Shown here in pieces: positions 39,148 through 47,601 of a stretch of DNA of 64,000 bases. The position numbers and the translations under genes were made by a program. Origin of the DNA: Gordonia iterans. GTDB lineage: Bacteria; Actinomycetota; Actinomycetes; Mycobacteriales; Mycobacteriaceae. Below the pieces are notes generated by a model that saw only the letters and a program-made list of their open reading frames with translations, had not been told where the DNA came from and searched no databases. The stretch is taken from positions 3,942,486-4,006,485 of the forward strand of contig NZ_CP027433.1 of NCBI RefSeq assembly GCF_002993285.1. The letters are read 5' to 3'. Positions within the stretch are counted from its first letter, which is position 1, and the number at the start of each line of letters is the position of its first letter.

Positions 39148-40103
39148 CAGACACGCCCCCACGGTCGCCGGTACTGGCGTGGCTGGATGAGCTTGATCCC
39201 GGCCCCGTTCTCGGGCACCGCGACGGCTTCGACGTCGAGCTCGGTGGGCGGGGTGAACGGCGGCACCCAGAACTGCGGGTAGTCGCCCGGCACAGGCATC
39301 ACACCGATCAGGTTGGTGTCGTACTTGTCGCGCACCGCCAACTCACCGGGCCGATAGTCCACGACCAGGCCACCGTTCACCTCGCTCAACGGCGGGTAGA
39401 GCACGGTGCGGTCGGCGTGCGGCCCGCCGGGCACCCGCTCCCACTTCTTGCCCGCCCACGAGCAGTCCGGGAGCCGCCACTGCCCGATCGTCGCCGACCA
39501 CTGCTGGTACATCGGCACACCGGTCGGATTCGAGATGATCACCGTCTGCACGCCCGGCTCAGTGAACGTCAACTGCTGCGAGGTGTCCGGTTCGGCCTGC
39601 CAGAACGGGTTGTACGCCTTCAGCTTCACCGTCCAGAACCAGAACCCGCGCCGGTTCGGGTCGCGCTCGACCTTGTACTCGTGGCCGGCGGTCAGCACGA
39701 CGTCAAGCCACCGCACACCGTCGGCGGTCTCCCACTCGATCCGCGCCAGCGTCGACTCCGGATACCAGTGGTCGAGCTCGAAACTGAACGCCTCGCGCAG
39801 CTTGCCATCGACCTCCGCGAAGCTCTCGTCGACCAGGAGCGAGGAGATCGACAGTTCCAGCTCGATCTCCATGACCGCGGTCTTCACCGCCCGCAGGATC
39901 GCGCCGTCGGAGCGGACCGGGGTGCGCTCAACGGTGCGGACCTGCGCCTCGATCAGCCCCTTCATGCCCTCTTCGAGGATCTCGGCGCCCTCCGCACCGG
40001 CCTGATCACCGAGCAGGTGGAAGATGTCGCCGTCGTCGCAGCCGACGAGGCGGATGTTCGAGATCGGCGCTTGGATGTCGCCGTACTCACACAAGGTCGT
40101 CAT
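39147..40103 (-). CDS. Distal tail (Dit-like) protein
   Basis: 318 residues, the first gene after the tape measure, the usual place of the distal tail protein in siphoviruses. It has an N-terminal beta region and a C-terminal part with YKVERDPNRRGFWFWTVKLKAYNPFWQAEP and PTGVPMYQQWSATIG, common in actinophage first minor tail proteins. It should form the ring joining the tail tube to the tip. ATG 40103 overlaps the tape-measure stop (ATGA). Confidence 0.8.
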   Translation of the reverse strand: MTTLCEYGDIQAPISNIRLVGCDDGDIFHLLGDQAGAEGAEILEEGMKGLIEAQVRTVERTPVRSDGAILRAVKTAVMEIELELSISSLLVDESFAEVDGKLREAFSFELDHWYPESTLARIEWETADGVRWLDVVLTAGHEYKVERDPNRRGFWFWTVKLKAYNPFWQAEPDTSQQLTFTEPGVQTVIISNPTGVPMYQQWSATIGQWRLPDCSWAGKKWERVPGGPHADRTVLYPPLSEVNGGLVVDYRPGELAVRDKYDTNLIGVMPVPGDYPQFWVPPFTPPTELDVEAVAVPENGAGIKLIQPRQYRRPWGRV

Positions 40104-43100
40104 GTGATCAGGTGCCTCCGCATCGTCTTCTTCTGCTCTGCCTTGACCCGATCCATCACCTTGTTCGCGACCTCTTCGGAGTCCCCCGCGCCGCCCTGAA
40201 TGATGATCTGGATGGGCCGGTTCGCGAGCTCGGTGATCGCGGTGGCGAGCGTCTTGGTGCCGTCGTCGCGCTGCTGGTTGTCCTGCATGTACCGCAGCCC
40301 GGCTTGCTTCCAGTGCGGCTCGTAGTCGAACCCGAACGGGTCGAGCGCCGCGGCGGTCTGGCCGCCGACGAACGCGCTCGCCACCGACGCTGCCGGGTCG
40401 GCGTACTTGGCGGCCGCGCTGTCGCGGGACATGCCGAGCTTCACACCCCACGCCGCGGTGTTCCCCGCCATCGTCGACCGGTTCCCCGACAGGTCCGGTA
40501 GTCCGATGTCCTGGCTGGCGTCGGTGGCCTGAGGAGTCGACGGCGCGGGCGTCGCGCCGCTCGGAGGCGGCGTCGTGCCCACGTCGTCGCCGTTGGTCAC
40601 CGTCACCGGCACCGTGCCCTCCGGGGTGACCGGTAGCGCGTTCTTCTTCGACTGCTCGAGCAGCTTCTTGGCCTCGCCTTCCTTCGCGAGGTAGTTCGAT
40701 CCGTCGGAGAACGCCGACCGCTGCACACTCTGGGCGCGCTGGTGCGCCGGCCCCGATCCGGGGTTCTTCTTCATCTCGTCGTAGAACCGGCCGATCGCGT
40801 ACTCGGGGTCCATCAGCTGGTCCAGTTCGCCCCAGCCCATGCCGACCTGCTGCTGCATGACGCCGACAGACTTGTGGTCGGAGCCGACAGCGTCGTGCGG
40901 CCGGGACAGGGACTCGGGGACGTTCGAGTTGGCGTAGTTCTTGCCGTCGGACTCGGCGAGGAGGGTCTCACCGGCGGCGAGGATCTCCTCGTCCGACATG
41001 CCCTTCTCTTTGCCGATCCGGTAGACGGCGTCCATCATGTCCTGCTTGGACGCGCCCTTCTTCAGGTCCTTCTTCGCGGGCAGATTCCCGCTGCCGGTCG
41101 ACAAGCTCGACGGGTCACCGGACACCGTCGACGACAGATCCGACCCGCCGGATCCGCCGCCGCCGATCGACGCCGGCCAGTTCTCGATCCACACCGGGGT
41201 GACGCCGCCGCGCTTAGCTTCGGTGGCGCTGTTGAACTTGCTGCCACCGCCACTGTTGCCCCAGGAGGCCGACCCGCCGCTGCTGGTGCTGATCCCGGAC
41301 CCGATGGGCGTCGACGAGCTGCCGCTGCTGAACGAGGTCGATCCGAGGTTCCCGGCGTCGCTGTTACTTATCCCGGCCGAGTCCGGGCCCCCGACCGCAG
41401 CGATACCGCCCTTCGGCTCGTCGTTCATGAACAGGTGGACGTGATCCATGTGGTTCTGCGTCGGGCTGCCGCGGTCCTCCATCATCGACCCGTCCGGGTT
41501 CGACTTCGGGAAGAACTTCTGCTGCCAGATCGCGTGCGTGTAACCGAGCGCGTCGGCGTTCTTCTGCGCCCACGCCAGCACTTCGTCGCCGGTGCGCTTC
41601 CCAGCCCCGGACCAGTCCGGGATCATCACGTCGAGGGCGTTACCGGTGGAGTGCTCGTTGTAGCCGTCCGGCGGCCGGTAGCCGCCGATGTCCTTGATGC
41701 TCGGCCACTTCTCGAAGATGTACTTGCGCACCGACTGGGCGTGCGGAGTCAGACCACCGGCGTCGAACCCGGGCAGGAGGTCGCCGAGCATGCGGCCGAC
41801 CTTTGCGCCGGCGTTCAGTGCCAGCAGCCACGGCATGATCTCGTTCGCGCGCGCGGGCGGTACCGCGTACTCGCCCGTCGAGACGCGCGAGTTCTCCTTG
41901 CCGCCCCACTTCCCGACGATCGAGTCCGAGGTGCCGGTGCCGGGCCCGGAGATAGTGCGCCCCGACGGGGCAAGCTTGCGCAGCAACTTCTTGTTCCGGC
42001 GCGTCTGCCGGGCGTTGATGATGAACGTGCCCGGCTCGATCGCGGTCGACGCTGTCGTCCCACCGGCCGCCAACCGTCGCGCCGCGACCGAACCGCCGCC
42101 GGCGAGGGCTGGCACGAGACCACCCACTGCCAGACCTGGAATCCACGAGACCGCGCCCTTGACCTTGTCCTTGATCGAGTTGAACTTCTCGACGATCTTG
42201 TCGACGATCTCGCGGACCTTGTTCCACAGGCCAGTGAAGAAGCCCTTGACGTTCTCGATGTACTCGCCGAACTTGTCCTTGACGATCCGGAACCCGGTCG
42301 ACATGTCGTTCCAGCGGTCCTTGATCCAGCCGACGACCTTCCCGACGACCTCACCGACGGACTCGAGGGCGGACTTGAACGCATCCCACACCGGTCGGAT
42401 CACGGAGTTGTAGACCGTCGAGATGACCGATCCGATCCCGGAGATCGCGGGCTGCACGATGCTGTTCCACAGCCACATCACCACCGAGGCGAGGGTGCGG
42501 ATCACGGCCATCCACGCGTTGAAGATGCCGCGCACAATCCCCCACACGACGCCGATCACCGTGCGGATCCCCTGGAACGCCGGAGAGATGATCGTGTTCC
42601 ACAGCCACATCACGACGGCCGCGACGGCGCGGATCACGGTCATCCACACCGTGAAGTAGCCCTTGATGATGTTCCAGACGACACCGATGACGACCTGAAT
42701 GCCCTGCCATGCGGGCTGCATCACGTTCTGCCACAGCCACATCACGACCTGGCCGATGAGTTGGAGACCAGCCTGCAGGCCGGGCAGGAGATTGGTCTTG
42801 AACCATTCCCACACTGCGACCGCGGCCGTCTTGATCGCGTTCCAGCAGGTCTCCCAGATCCGGCGTCCGACCTCGGTCTTGGTGAAGAACAGAGCGAGGG
42901 CCGCCACCAAGGCGACGACCGCGGTGATGATCAGGCCCACCGGCGACATCGCGAACACGACGTTGAACGCCAGCCACGCCTTCTTCAGCAGGTCGATGAT
43001 CTTGATGACCTTGAGGAAGCCCATCGCGGCACCGACGATCACCAGCAGCGACGGCGCCATCTGCACCAGCAGCGGCAGGAGCGGCGTGATCCAGCGGATC

Positions 43101-44731
43101 ACCGTGGCCAGCACCTCCCCGAAGAACGAGAACATCGGCGTCAGCCCGGCGATACCCTCACCGATCGCCTGGATAGCTGGGACCAGCGCGGGCCCGATCG
43201 ACGTCGCGAGGTCGGCGATGATCGGAGCGACGACCGCACCGATCACCCCGGCGACCTGCAGCAGCACAGGCAGGATCGCACCCATCGCCGCGGTCGCGGA
43301 CTCGAAGAAGCTGGTGAGCGCACCCTGCCCGACCGGGCCGTTCACCCAGTCGGAGATCTTCTGCAGCGACGCCTCCCACCCGGCGAGCGGGTTCCCGTTC
43401 CCAGCGGCCGACGCCGCCCGGAACACGCCGCCGATGATCGTGCCCACCTCGGCGAGGACCCGCCCGAACTGCGACGCCGTATCGAGCAGACCCTGCATCT
43501 TCTGCTGCAGCTCGCCGGAGGCCTGCATGGCGAGAAGGTTCCGCGACCACTCATCAGCCATCGACCCCAGACCATCGGTCATCGGTGAAAGAACCTGTGT
43601 CGCAGCAGATCCCAACGCGACGAATCCCGGAATCGCGCCGAACACTGCCTGACCGAGCTTCCCACCCATCCGGCCGGCATGGTCGAGCAGTCGCCCAGTG
43701 GCGCTGATCCCGTTCGCAGAGTTGATCAGTCGCAGCGCACTGTCGGCACCGAGGTTGAAGCCCTCCGCGACGGTCATCAGTGAGTTCTTCAACGGCGTGA
43801 TCCAGCGGGTGAGCTGGGCGATACCCGGTGCCAGGCCCGCGAAGAACGCCTCCTGCACCGCAGCCTGGACGCCGGCGTCTTTCCATGCCTGCCCGATCGA
43901 TTGGATCGCACGCACCGTCTCCCGGGCGGCCGGTGAGAGCTTCTCCATGGCGGCCGCGAACTCTTCGGCCTTCTCCGGGTCGAGACTGTTCTTGATGGCC
44001 TCACCGACACCGGTGAACGCGACCTTGAGTCCGACGGCGGCGGCCCCGAGAGCGGCGATACCGCCGATGGCCCACACGCCAGCAGCACCACCAACCGCGG
44101 CCAGCCCTGATCCGAGTGCGCCGATCACCGGGACCAGTGCTCCGACCGCGACTGTGGCGAGCCCGGCGAGCGCGGTGAACTTGGTGAGCACCTTCGTCGA
44201 CCGGACCGCGAACCCGGTCAGCATCGACATGGTCGTCGACAGCGTGTTCACCGCGGTCATGCGGTTCATGCGCACAGGAATCTCGACCGGGTTCCGGTTC
44301 GCGGTGCGTTGAGCCTCTTCGGTAGCCCGTCGTGCACCCCGCGCGGCCGCCTTCTTGTCGACATCGACGTCGACACCGACGCGTTTGTCGACTCCGCGGA
44401 TCTCCTTGTTGACCGCCGAGACCCTCTTGCGCACCGAGGGCGGATCGAGGTCGACCTTGACGTCGACCTTCTTCGTCACCTTGTCGAGGCGCTTGTTGAC
44501 GGTGACGACCGCGCGGCCGGTGCGCTTCTCGAGCGCCTGCATGCGGCGGTCGTAGGCTGTCTCCATCCGCTCGAACGTCTTCTGAGCGTTCTGGGAGAGC
44601 TGGGTGAAGTTCTTCTGCACGGCGCGGGCGGCGATCTCCGAGGACCGCGACAGGCGACGAACGAGTTCCTGGTCGAGGTCACCGTAGTGCAGCTCTGCGT
44701 CGACGTGCGCGGTCGCCCACGGCTGGGTCAC
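40100..44731 (-). CDS. Tape measure protein with two peptidoglycan-hydrolase-like domains
   Basis: 1543 residues, the longest phage gene, setting tail length. An N-terminal coiled coil is followed by Ala/Gly-rich membrane-like segments and, at about 655-780, three tandem units of VVMWLW...PA..GI..VI.VVW.I..G.F..WM.VIR. At about 995-1110 an M15/VanY-like domain shows EHSTGNALDVMIPD and NHMDHVHLFM (zinc His/Asp pattern). At about 1220-1330 a lysozyme-like domain has ETLLAESDGK and SVGVMQQQVGMGWG. These could open the wall during DNA injection. Start GTG 44731 lies 24 bases after a repeated leader element. Confidence 0.92.
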   Translation of the reverse strand: MTQPWATAHVDAELHYGDLDQELVRRLSRSSEIAARAVQKNFTQLSQNAQKTFERMETAYDRRMQALEKRTGRAVVTVNKRLDKVTKKVDVKVDLDPPSVRKRVSAVNKEIRGVDKRVGVDVDVDKKAAARGARRATEEAQRTANRNPVEIPVRMNRMTAVNTLSTTMSMLTGFAVRSTKVLTKFTALAGLATVAVGALVPVIGALGSGLAAVGGAAGVWAIGGIAALGAAAVGLKVAFTGVGEAIKNSLDPEKAEEFAAAMEKLSPAARETVRAIQSIGQAWKDAGVQAAVQEAFFAGLAPGIAQLTRWITPLKNSLMTVAEGFNLGADSALRLINSANGISATGRLLDHAGRMGGKLGQAVFGAIPGFVALGSAATQVLSPMTDGLGSMADEWSRNLLAMQASGELQQKMQGLLDTASQFGRVLAEVGTIIGGVFRAASAAGNGNPLAGWEASLQKISDWVNGPVGQGALTSFFESATAAMGAILPVLLQVAGVIGAVVAPIIADLATSIGPALVPAIQAIGEGIAGLTPMFSFFGEVLATVIRWITPLLPLLVQMAPSLLVIVGAAMGFLKVIKIIDLLKKAWLAFNVVFAMSPVGLIITAVVALVAALALFFTKTEVGRRIWETCWNAIKTAAVAVWEWFKTNLLPGLQAGLQLIGQVVMWLWQNVMQPAWQGIQVVIGVVWNIIKGYFTVWMTVIRAVAAVVMWLWNTIISPAFQGIRTVIGVVWGIVRGIFNAWMAVIRTLASVVMWLWNSIVQPAISGIGSVISTVYNSVIRPVWDAFKSALESVGEVVGKVVGWIKDRWNDMSTGFRIVKDKFGEYIENVKGFFTGLWNKVREIVDKIVEKFNSIKDKVKGAVSWIPGLAVGGLVPALAGGGSVAARRLAAGGTTASTAIEPGTFIINARQTRRNKKLLRKLAPSGRTISGPGTGTSDSIVGKWGGKENSRVSTGEYAVPPARANEIMPWLLALNAGAKVGRMLGDLLPGFDAGGLTPHAQSVRKYIFEKWPSIKDIGGYRPPDGYNEHSTGNALDVMIPDWSGAGKRTGDEVLAWAQKNADALGYTHAIWQQKFFPKSNPDGSMMEDRGSPTQNHMDHVHLFMNDEPKGGIAAVGGPDSAGISNSDAGNLGSTSFSSGSSSTPIGSGISTSSGGSASWGNSGGGSKFNSATEAKRGGVTPVWIENWPASIGGGGSGGSDLSSTVSGDPSSLSTGSGNLPAKKDLKKGASKQDMMDAVYRIGKEKGMSDEEILAAGETLLAESDGKNYANSNVPESLSRPHDAVGSDHKSVGVMQQQVGMGWGELDQLMDPEYAIGRFYDEMKKNPGSGPAHQRAQSVQRSAFSDGSNYLAKEGEAKKLLEQSKKNALPVTPEGTVPVTVTNGDDVGTTPPPSGATPAPSTPQATDASQDIGLPDLSGNRSTMAGNTAAWGVKLGMSRDSAAAKYADPAASVASAFVGGQTAAALDPFGFDYEPHWKQAGLRYMQDNQQRDDGTKTLATAITELANRPIQIIIQGGAGDSEEVANKVMDRVKAEQKKTMRRHLIT

Positions 44732-44754
44732 TGCGGCCTCCCGGACCTACAGCA

Positions 44755-44776
44755 CCCGGCCCCAACCGCCAGCAGC
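44755..44776 (-). promoter_or_regulatory. Repeated late-gene leader element, copy 2 (tape measure)
   Basis: Identical to copy 1 over 22 bases (GCT then GCTGGCGGTTGGGGCCGGG on the minus strand). It ends 23 bases before GTG 44731. A TATCCT hexamer lies 19 bases upstream and might be a -10. Confidence 0.75.
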
Positions 44777-44806
44777 GCGAACTAACTTCTTGCTCAGGAT
44801 ACGTGC

Positions 44807-45412
44807 TCAGGTGCGCTGGTCGGGGACACCAGCGCTGTTCGACACGGGCCGGGCACCCGCCGCGGCCGCCACTGCCTGGAGCTGGGCGGCCGCTTCGGCA
44901 CCGAGCGGCTTGGCCGCCTCACGCCGGATCACCCGGCGTGGTTCACGTTTCATGTCCTTCTCGAACGTCTTCCAGGCGTCCTCGTCGCTGCTGAGAGCAC
45001 GCCGCCACCACGCGTACACAGTGTTCGTCGCCCGGGCCGGTGGCAGTGCGGCGAGGTCGACACCGCGGCCGAGGTGCTCGCCGTCGATGGCCGGCCACAT
45101 CGAGAAGGTCTGCTGCCACAGGTAGGCGGCCTCCCAGCGCTTCCACCCGATCAGACTGTGCACGAGGGCGTCGGCGATGTCGCCGAACAGGTCCAGGCCC
45201 CGCGGTGGCGGATCCGTGAGGACGAGTTCGGCGACAGTGCTGCGCTGCGACCGCGCAGTGCACTCGAGCGTGGTCCACAGGCCGCCGCCTTCCTTGTCGG
45301 GGACCACCAGCGCTAGCGCAAGGTCGGTGGTCGCCGGGCACACCACGGTGAACGGGTGTCCGTTGAGCGACCACCGACCCGGCGGTGTTCCCCACGGCGC
45401 GGGGAGCGGCAC
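44807..45412 (-). CDS. Second tail assembly chaperone
   Basis: 201 residues lying immediately before the tape measure, the position of the downstream (T-like) chaperone: VPLPAPWGTPPGRWSLNGHPFTVV, LFGDIADALVHSLIGWKRWEAAYLWQQTFSMWPAIDGEHLGRGVDL. Its frame is -1 relative to the first chaperone and is open back through the end of that gene, so it may be made by programmed -1 frameshifting. Alternatively it starts independently at GTG 45412 in the TAGTG overlap. Confidence 0.8.
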   Translation of the reverse strand: MPLPAPWGTPPGRWSLNGHPFTVVCPATTDLALALVVPDKEGGGLWTTLECTARSQRSTVAELVLTDPPPRGLDLFGDIADALVHSLIGWKRWEAAYLWQQTFSMWPAIDGEHLGRGVDLAALPPARATNTVYAWWRRALSSDEDAWKTFEKDMKREPRRVIRREAAKPLGAEAAAQLQAVAAAAGARPVSNSAGVPDQRT

Positions 45413-46086
45413 TACCGCTTCTTGTTGGCGCGTTCGGCCTGACGGCGCTGCTGCCGGGACAGCTTCGGCTTCTCCGGCTTGTCGACGGTGAAGTCGGCGC
45501 GCTCGGCGAGTGCGGGCGCCCACCGCTGGATCACAGCCGCAGACATCTCCGCGAGCACATCGGTGTCGAAGCTGCCGTCGGTGGCGTACATCATGCGCCG
45601 CAGGTGCTGGCGGGCGTTGGCGTCCAAGCTCGCGTTCAGCAGGTCCATCATCGCCGCGACCTTCGACGTCGGGTCGGCGCCCGGTGCGAAACTGCCGGCG
45701 AGGAGCACCAGCAGGGCGTCGTTCGGTTCGTACAGGTAGGCGGTCATCCCGTCGAGACGGATTTTGATGCGCTCGGGTTCCTTGCGTTCCCCGCTGTCGG
45801 TGGAGAACGACAGCTCGACGGGCACGTCGTCGCCGGTGTCGTCCGACGAAGGTGCGGGCCGCAGGTCCAGGCCGGCGGCGGCGCGGTCGCGGGCGGTCTG
45901 GTCCAGGTCGGTGCGGTACTCGACCGCCGTGTCGTCGCTGTCCGCATCGTCGCGGTTCAGCTCCCACAGGGCGATCAGATCGTTGCGGCTGGCATTGGCG
46001 GGCACGTCGATGTCGTGCTGGTCGAGCCAGTCGGCCCACGCCTTCTTGGTGGCGTTGCGGGTGGGCGCAGTGCTGGTGGTGCTCAC
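45412..46086 (-). CDS. First tail assembly chaperone
   Basis: 224 residues from GTG 46086 (MSTTSTAPTRNATKKAW...), with GGAGCACC upstream. The N-terminus has a HeH/SAP-like helix pair (KKAWADWLDQHDIDVPANASRNDLIALWE) that recurs in the protein at 46546-46914. The body (MTAYLYEPNDALLVLLAGSF, ADPTSKVAAMMDLLNASLDA) and the basic tail RQQRRQAERANKKR match G-like chaperones that coat the tape measure. Its stop overlaps the GTG of the next gene. Confidence 0.8.
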   Translation of the reverse strand: MSTTSTAPTRNATKKAWADWLDQHDIDVPANASRNDLIALWELNRDDADSDDTAVEYRTDLDQTARDRAAAGLDLRPAPSSDDTGDDVPVELSFSTDSGERKEPERIKIRLDGMTAYLYEPNDALLVLLAGSFAPGADPTSKVAAMMDLLNASLDANARQHLRRMMYATDGSFDTDVLAEMSAAVIQRWAPALAERADFTVDKPEKPKLSRQQRRQAERANKKR

Positions 46087-46099
46087 AGAGGTGCTCCTT

Positions 46100-46546
46100 C
46101 TAGTTGGTGCGGCGCCGGGTGACGCCCATGACCGCTTCGAGTGCGTCGGCCAGGAACGGGTTGGGCTTGACGCCCTTGACGGACTTCGCGAACACGTAGC
46201 CGCGTTTGTCCTTCGAGCGGGTCGACGTGCCGGGGCCGTCCCACTTGAACTTGAGGGCCTGGCGGGTGACCGGCGTGATCGGTGTTCCCTTCGGGCCGTG
46301 GACACCGGTGCCTTCGTGGATGTAGCGGGCGTAGTCCAGCGGAGACCCGACGACGACGGTGATCTTCCCGGGCTGGGCGTCGACGACGTGCGTGATCGAC
46401 GCGCGCAGGGTGCCCTCGTCTACCGGGCAGCGCTTCTTCGCCTCATTCACGACCCGTCCGCCGATCCGGTCGGCCCACCGGCGTGCAGCCCTGGCCGTCT
46501 CGCGGTCGTAGACGGCGCGGTGCAGCTCGGCGTGCCCCCCGGCCAT
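46100..46546 (-). CDS. HK97 gp10-like connector/tail-completion protein
   Basis: 148 residues: ADRIGGRVVNEAKKRCPVDEGTLRASITHVV, PLDYARYIHEGTG, and a C-terminal PNPFLADALEAVM. The CPVDEGTLRxS and Y(x)IHEGTG pattern is typical of gp10-like proteins at the head-tail joint. ATG 46546 overlaps the previous stop (TGATG). It lies between the connectors and the tail chaperones, as expected. Confidence 0.8.
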   Translation of the reverse strand: MAGGHAELHRAVYDRETARAARRWADRIGGRVVNEAKKRCPVDEGTLRASITHVVDAQPGKITVVVGSPLDYARYIHEGTGVHGPKGTPITPVTRQALKFKWDGPGTSTRSKDKRGYVFAKSVKGVKPNPFLADALEAVMGVTRRRTN

Positions 46547-46914
46547 CAGTCCTCCGGGACGCCTTCGATGTCGGCGTCGGCGTCCTGGGCCTGGTCCAGA
46601 TCGGAGTCGCCTTCGTTGTGGGCCTTCCAGGCGGCGATCAGATCGGCCTTCTTCTGCTGGCGATTGACCGCGATACCGGCGTTGCTGAGGAACCGCGCCC
46701 ACTGCTGCCGGGTTGCCGACTCGTCCGGCGCGCCGACGGTGACCGCGCCGATGTCGATGGTCTCGACCCGCTCGGTGCCGGTCGGCGGATCGACGACGAC
46801 GAGGTGCCCCTGTTCGATCGCGGCGGCGACACGTCGGGTCTTCTCGATGGTGACGGTGCCGCCGTCGGGAATGCCGAGGACGGGCTGAACTGCGCGGACG
46901 GTCACTTCACTCAT
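46546..46914 (-). CDS. Phage protein with C-terminal HeH/SAP-like motif
   Basis: 122 residues. The N-terminal half is beta-rich (MSEVTVRAVQPVLGIPDGGTVTIEKT). The second half has ATRQQWARFLSNAGIAVNRQQKKADLIAAWKAH, matching the motif at the start of the first tail chaperone, and then an acidic tail. It lies among the head-tail joining genes. The exact function is unknown; DNA or protein contact through the small helical motif is possible. Confidence 0.7.
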   Translation of the reverse strand: MSEVTVRAVQPVLGIPDGGTVTIEKTRRVAAAIEQGHLVVVDPPTGTERVETIDIGAVTVGAPDESATRQQWARFLSNAGIAVNRQQKKADLIAAWKAHNEGDSDLDQAQDADADIEGVPED

Positions 46915-47096
46915 ACGATCGAGGGTAACAGTTGCACGTCATCCCACGATTGATTGAACGGCTGAGCCAGCGGCCCTACCGCCATGTACGCGGGCACGCG
47001 CCCATCGCGCGGGCGTACCAGTGCAGCGGAGAGAACCGCACCCGCAGACACGACGGGCAGATCAGATTCAGCAGGCCGATCACGGCTCCCCCCCAT
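46911..47096 (-). CDS. Small head-tail region protein
   Basis: 61 residues ending MAVGPLAQPFNQSWDDVQLLPSIV, whose stop overlaps the next start in ATGA, which supports this frame. An alternative short frame from GTG 47083 (MIGLLNLICPSCLRVRF, 35 residues) also opens at a GTGA overlap with the upstream gene, so the true coding frame is not certain. The function is unknown. Confidence 0.5.
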   Translation of the reverse strand: MGGSRDRPAESDLPVVSAGAVLSAALVRPRDGRVPAYMAVGPLAQPFNQSWDDVQLLPSIV

Positions 47097-47601
47097 CGTT
47101 GTCGGCGCGTGGATCCCCCGGAAGCATCGGGGCGCCGGGTTCGACGTGCGCGCCCAACTGGATCTCCACTGTCACGTCCAGGCGTGACCCGTGCTGCCCG
47201 CCCTGCGGGTTGAGTGGCCGCCACGACCCGAGCGTGTAGGTCACCCCGTGCAGTGCGTCGCGGACCGCGCGCTGCATCGCTTCCAGGTCATCGGCGATGT
47301 CGCGGGCCGCCGAGTCCACGTGCGCTGCGGGCGGGGCGCCGTTGTCGCGCATCACCGGATAGCAGCGCGTGACACCGAGAGTGAGTTCGGCGCGCCACAT
47401 CGACGCGCACCCGCCCTTCGGTGTCGTCATCGGCGTCACCGACCGGTACCCGACCCACGCCTGATCGCAGAACTCCCCCGCCGGCATGTCGTGCGGGAAC
47501 ACCGCCACCCGGTCCGGCGCCCCGGCCCTGGTCTCGGTCAGATGCGCTTGCAGGTGAGCCAAGAGCGCCATCGCCACCGGGTACGGGCCGCACGGGATCA
47601 T
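47080..47601 (-). CDS. Head-tail connector, tail-terminator-like
   Basis: 173 residues: MALLAHLQAHLTETRAGAPDRVAVFPHDMPAGEFCDQAWVGYRS, and a beta-rich second half ending with RLDVTVEIQLGAH. The size and position between the adaptor and gp10-like genes suggest a stopper or tail terminator. No certain family match. It overlaps the adaptor gene by four bases (ATGA). Confidence 0.68.
   Translation of the reverse strand: MIPCGPYPVAMALLAHLQAHLTETRAGAPDRVAVFPHDMPAGEFCDQAWVGYRSVTPMTTPKGGCASMWRAELTLGVTRCYPVMRDNGAPPAAHVDSAARDIADDLEAMQRAVRDALHGVTYTLGSWRPLNPQGGQHGSRLDVTVEIQLGAHVEPGAPMLPGDPRADNDGGEP

Noticed and set aside
37222..39282. Rightward open frame opposite the Gp37-like tail gene
   Set aside because: Antisense shadow with no recognisable domain; the leftward gene is part of a tightly coupled operon.
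40742..43588. Long rightward open frame of about 950 codons opposite the tape measure
   Set aside because: Composition is Arg/His/Asp-rich shadow sequence, and the tape measure on the other strand is clearly real.
46976..47083. 35-residue frame starting at the GTGA overlap (MIGLLNLICPSCLRVRF)
   Set aside because: Possible, but the competing frame at 46911-47096 is longer and joins the next gene by ATGA; kept only as an alternative in that entry.
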